A stretch of 8,479 nt of DNA from assembly GCA_964629645.1 (NCBI GenBank), contig CAZVSU010000088.1, positions 1-8,479 on the forward strand. Direction: 5' to 3'. A program made the translations under genes and the position numbers. Below the pieces are notes generated by a model. That model made no database searches, was not told the origin of the DNA, and was given only the letters and a program-made list of their open reading frames with translations. Numbering within the stretch: position 1 is the first letter of the stretch; each line of letters begins with the position of its first letter. The stretch is from JAAKFL01 sp964629645 (GTDB taxonomy: Bacteria > Chlamydiota > Chlamydiia > Chlamydiales > SLFE01). Positions 6,053 to 8,479 of this stretch are shown piece by piece.

Positions 6053-8479
6053 TGGACCCTCAGTTTGAACAAATGCTTCAAGAGTTATCTTCCCGCCTTC
6101 ACGCTATTGAGGCTGAAAAAACTGATTGTTTAAATCGGATTAAAGAAATAGATAACGAGCTGCTCACCATAAAGTGTGAAATCAAAAAATATAGCTGTCC
6201 AGCGGCTGAGGTAGATCCTGATCATGATGGAATCAACAACCAATCAACTATCGAGAAAAAAATTACACTCTTTCGAAGCCTTTTTCGTGGAAGGGAAGAC
6301 GTTTATCCTGTTTATTGGGTTAACAAGAAGAAAAATGCGAGTGGATATAAACCAGCTCGCAGCAATGAGTGGGGCTGTCGCGCTTGTAAATTAGCTAATA
6401 TCAAACCTAAGGACTGTCCGCACAGGACCTACCTCCCTCTTGATGATAAAGTAATCTATAATCATTTAGCTGGTGTTAAAGATCACTGGGGAAATCCTTT
6501 CAGCATTGGCGTGTACACACTTCTCCCAGATGACACTTGTTGGTTTTTAGCAGCTGACTTTGATAAAAAAACGTGGATCAACGATGTAGAAGCTTTCGTG
6601 AAAACCTGCATTAAAAAAAGTGTACCCGCATATATAGAAAAATCACGCTCCGGCAACGGGGCACACGTATGGATTTTCTTTTCCGAACCAATTCCAGCCG
6701 TAGACGCCCGTAAAATGGGATCCTATCTCATCACCGAAACCATGGATAATTATCCTGAAATTGGTTTTGATTCATATGATCGTTTTTTTCCAAATCAGGA
6801 TACAATGCCAGCTGGAGGTTTCGGTAATTTAATTGCTCTTCCACTTCAAAAAATACCCCGCAATCAAGGAAATAGTGTTTTTTTGGATTCATCTTTTTCT
6901 CCCCACGAAGATCAATGGGCTTTTTTAGATTCCGTAAAAAAATTGACTCCTCAACAAGTTGCATTTTTAGCACAAGAAGGTTCCAGTCGGGGTCGTATCG
7001 TAGGATTAAAGCTGCCTCTTGAAAATGATATTGAAGATCCATGGGCTTCACCTCCCTCCAGAAAAAGATCTGATAACTTGACTAAGGAACTGGATTCGAA
7101 ATCGATCGAAATTGTACTGGGGAATCAGGTATTTATTCCCAAGGGGGATCTGCCATCCCGCTTGATCAACCGATTAATTAGAATTGCAGCCTTTCAAAAC
7201 CCTCAATTTTACAAAGCCCAAGCAATGCGTTTTTCTACGTTTGATATCCCTAGAGTCATTGCATGCGCAGAGAACTTTTCTAAGCATATAGCCCTTCCAA
7301 GGGGATGTGTTCAAGAAATCGTTGATTTTCTTGAGGAATCTGGCGGAAAAGTATCCATAAAGGACGAGCGCTCTACTGGCAAGCCCATTAAAACTAAGTT
7401 TTTAGGAAAACTAAGGCGGGAGCAAAATGAAGCTGCAAAGGCCCTAAAAAAAGAAGATACGGGAGTATTAGCTGCTACAACCGCATTTGGTAAGACTGTC
7501 GTAGCTGCCCATATGATTGCAAAAAGGCGGCGCAATACCTTGATACTCGTACACCGAAAGCAACTGATGGAGCAATGGATTGCAAGGCTCGAAACATTTC
7601 TTGATATGAAAAATTTGGAAATCGGATATGTCGGCGGAGGAAAAAGAAAACTTACTGGTTGTATCGATGTAGCTCTGATTCAAAGTCTTATCAAGAAGGG
7701 CGAGGTAGACGATCTTGTTGCAGACTATGGGCAGGTGATCATAGATGAATGCCATCACCTCTCAGCCGTGAGCTTTGAATCTGTGATTAAAGAATGTAAG
7801 GCAAAATACATTCTTGGACTGACTGCAACTGCCATTCGCAAAGACGGCCATCATCCAATTATTTTTATGCAATGCGGCCCCATCCGTTATAAAGTGGATG
7901 CCAAAAAGCAAGCTCTCGAAAGACCCTTTCACCATCACATCATTCAACGGTACACAAATTTTCAGATAGACCACCCGTACGGTAGCGAGGAAAAAATCTC
8001 GATCAATACCATTTACTCACACCTCGCCAAAAACCAACAGCGCAACGATCAAATATTCCAAGATGTCATACTGGCGTTAGAGAAGGGACGAACACCCCTC
8101 ATTTTAACTGAAAGGAAAGAGCATCTTCACTCCTTCGCTAGGCAATTGAAACCCTTTGTAAAGCACATTATTATTTTACATGGTGGGATGAAACCAAAAG
8201 AACGGAAAGAAGAAATGAAAAAGCTGGCTGAAGTTCCGGATGATGAAGAGCGATTGTTGATTTCAACGGGCCGATATCTGGGAGAAGGCTTTGACGATGC
8301 AAGGCTAGACACCTTGTTCTTAACAATGCCCATTTCTTGGAGAGGAACTTTAGCGCAATACGCCGGACGGCTACACCGCAATCACCATGCCAAAAAAGAG
8401 GTCTGGATTTATGACTATGTTGATAGCAATATTCCAATGCTCCTTCGCATGAGCGAAAAAAGAATGAACGGGTATAGAG
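6052..8479 (+). CDS. TOTE conflict-system primase-helicase (3' end beyond window)
   Basis: The frame stays open for 809 codons from ATG 6052 to the window edge. Residues about 5-48 form a probable coiled coil. A TOTE-type archaeo-eukaryotic primase domain spans about 70-300: ITLFRSLFRGREDVYP (72-87), a probable zinc site Cys109, Cys112, Cys122 and His124, catalytic Asp169 and Asp171 in AADFD, His205 in SRSGNGAHVW, and the family signature RFFPNQDTMPAGGFGNLIAL (244-263). A superfamily 2 helicase follows: motif I TTAFGKT (476-482), motif II DECH (565-568), motif III TAT (591-593), motif VI QYAGRLHR (769-776). Text around YDYVD resembles the usual C-terminal end, so little may be missing. No nuclease domain is visible in this part. 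TOTE proteins are predicted anti-invader systems that replicate or process foreign nucleic acid. Start chosen by the TGATG overlap with abiEii. Confidence 0.93.
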   Translation, partial: MDPQFEQMLQELSSRLHAIEAEKTDCLNRIKEIDNELLTIKCEIKKYSCPAAEVDPDHDGINNQSTIEKKITLFRSLFRGREDVYPVYWVNKKKNASGYKPARSNEWGCRACKLANIKPKDCPHRTYLPLDDKVIYNHLAGVKDHWGNPFSIGVYTLLPDDTCWFLAADFDKKTWINDVEAFVKTCIKKSVPAYIEKSRSGNGAHVWIFFSEPIPAVDARKMGSYLITETMDNYPEIGFDSYDRFFPNQDTMPAGGFGNLIALPLQKIPRNQGNSVFLDSSFSPHEDQWAFLDSVKKLTPQQVAFLAQEGSSRGRIVGLKLPLENDIEDPWASPPSRKRSDNLTKELDSKSIEIVLGNQVFIPKGDLPSRLINRLIRIAAFQNPQFYKAQAMRFSTFDIPRVIACAENFSKHIALPRGCVQEIVDFLEESGGKVSIKDERSTGKPIKTKFLGKLRREQNEAAKALKKEDTGVLAATTAFGKTVVAAHMIAKRRRNTLILVHRKQLMEQWIARLETFLDMKNLEIGYVGGGKRKLTGCIDVALIQSLIKKGEVDDLVADYGQVIIDECHHLSAVSFESVIKECKAKYILGLTATAIRKDGHHPIIFMQCGPIRYKVDAKKQALERPFHHHIIQRYTNFQIDHPYGSEEKISINTIYSHLAKNQQRNDQIFQDVILALEKGRTPLILTERKEHLHSFARQLKPFVKHIIILHGGMKPKERKEEMKKLAEVPDDEERLLISTGRYLGEGFDDARLDTLFLTMPISWRGTLAQYAGRLHRNHHAKKEVWIYDYVDSNIPMLLRMSEKRMNGYR

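Noticed and set aside
6731..8437. Several minus-strand open frames of 70-106 residues
   Set aside because: All lie opposite the TOTE primase-helicase frame, whose motifs are continuous; these are antisense shadows.
1..8479. CRISPR array
   Set aside because: No regularly spaced repeats with unique spacers are present; the repeats seen are only in pairs with 10-27 nt periods.

Overview
The window is bacterial DNA: closely packed operons with 1-4 nt and 20 nt gene overlaps, Shine-Dalgarno-like sites, and part of a bacterial tRNA-Leu gene with no encoded CCA. I cannot place the organism from sequence alone. The composition is moderate in GC on the left and visibly more AT-rich to the right of about 4310, which suggests two parts of different origin.

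Left part (1-4254, probably the older chromosome side). Bases 1-53 carry two 27-nt-spaced copies of a short repeat and end in CA, which looks like one end of an IS21-type insertion sequence. It abuts a short, apparently truncated minus-strand reading frame (47-205). Next comes a compact plus-strand operon (479-3304): a type III polyketide synthase with an intact Cys-His-Asn triad, a class I SAM-dependent methyltransferase, and an FAD-dependent oxidoreductase of the geranylgeranyl-reductase/aromatic-hydroxylase type. Together they look like a synthase-methylation-oxidation pathway for a small polyketide or phenolic/quinone lipid. A lone minus-strand gene of unknown function follows (3423-3920).

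Boundary (4195-4445). A minus-strand 3' half of a tRNA-Leu(UAA) gene (4255-4306) keeps its downstream terminator hairpin but has lost its 5' half. This is the usual scar of site-specific integration into a tRNA gene. Because the native terminator lies on the low-coordinate side, the inserted element should extend rightwards from about 4307. Short direct and inverted repeats with 10-11 nt periods lie just inside that border and may be recombinase-binding sites.

Right part (about 4307-8479, probable genomic island). A promoter whose predicted start falls on the first ATG drives three translationally coupled genes: AbiEi (antitoxin/autorepressor), AbiEii (nucleotidyltransferase toxin) and a large protein combining a TOTE-type archaeo-eukaryotic primase domain with a superfamily 2 helicase. 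The last gene runs off the window, still open after 809 codons. Overlaps of ATGA and TGATG join the three genes, so this appears to be an AbiE toxin-antitoxin module fused into one operon with a TOTE conflict-system protein. This is the most interesting feature of the window and a candidate composite anti-phage/anti-plasmid defence locus.
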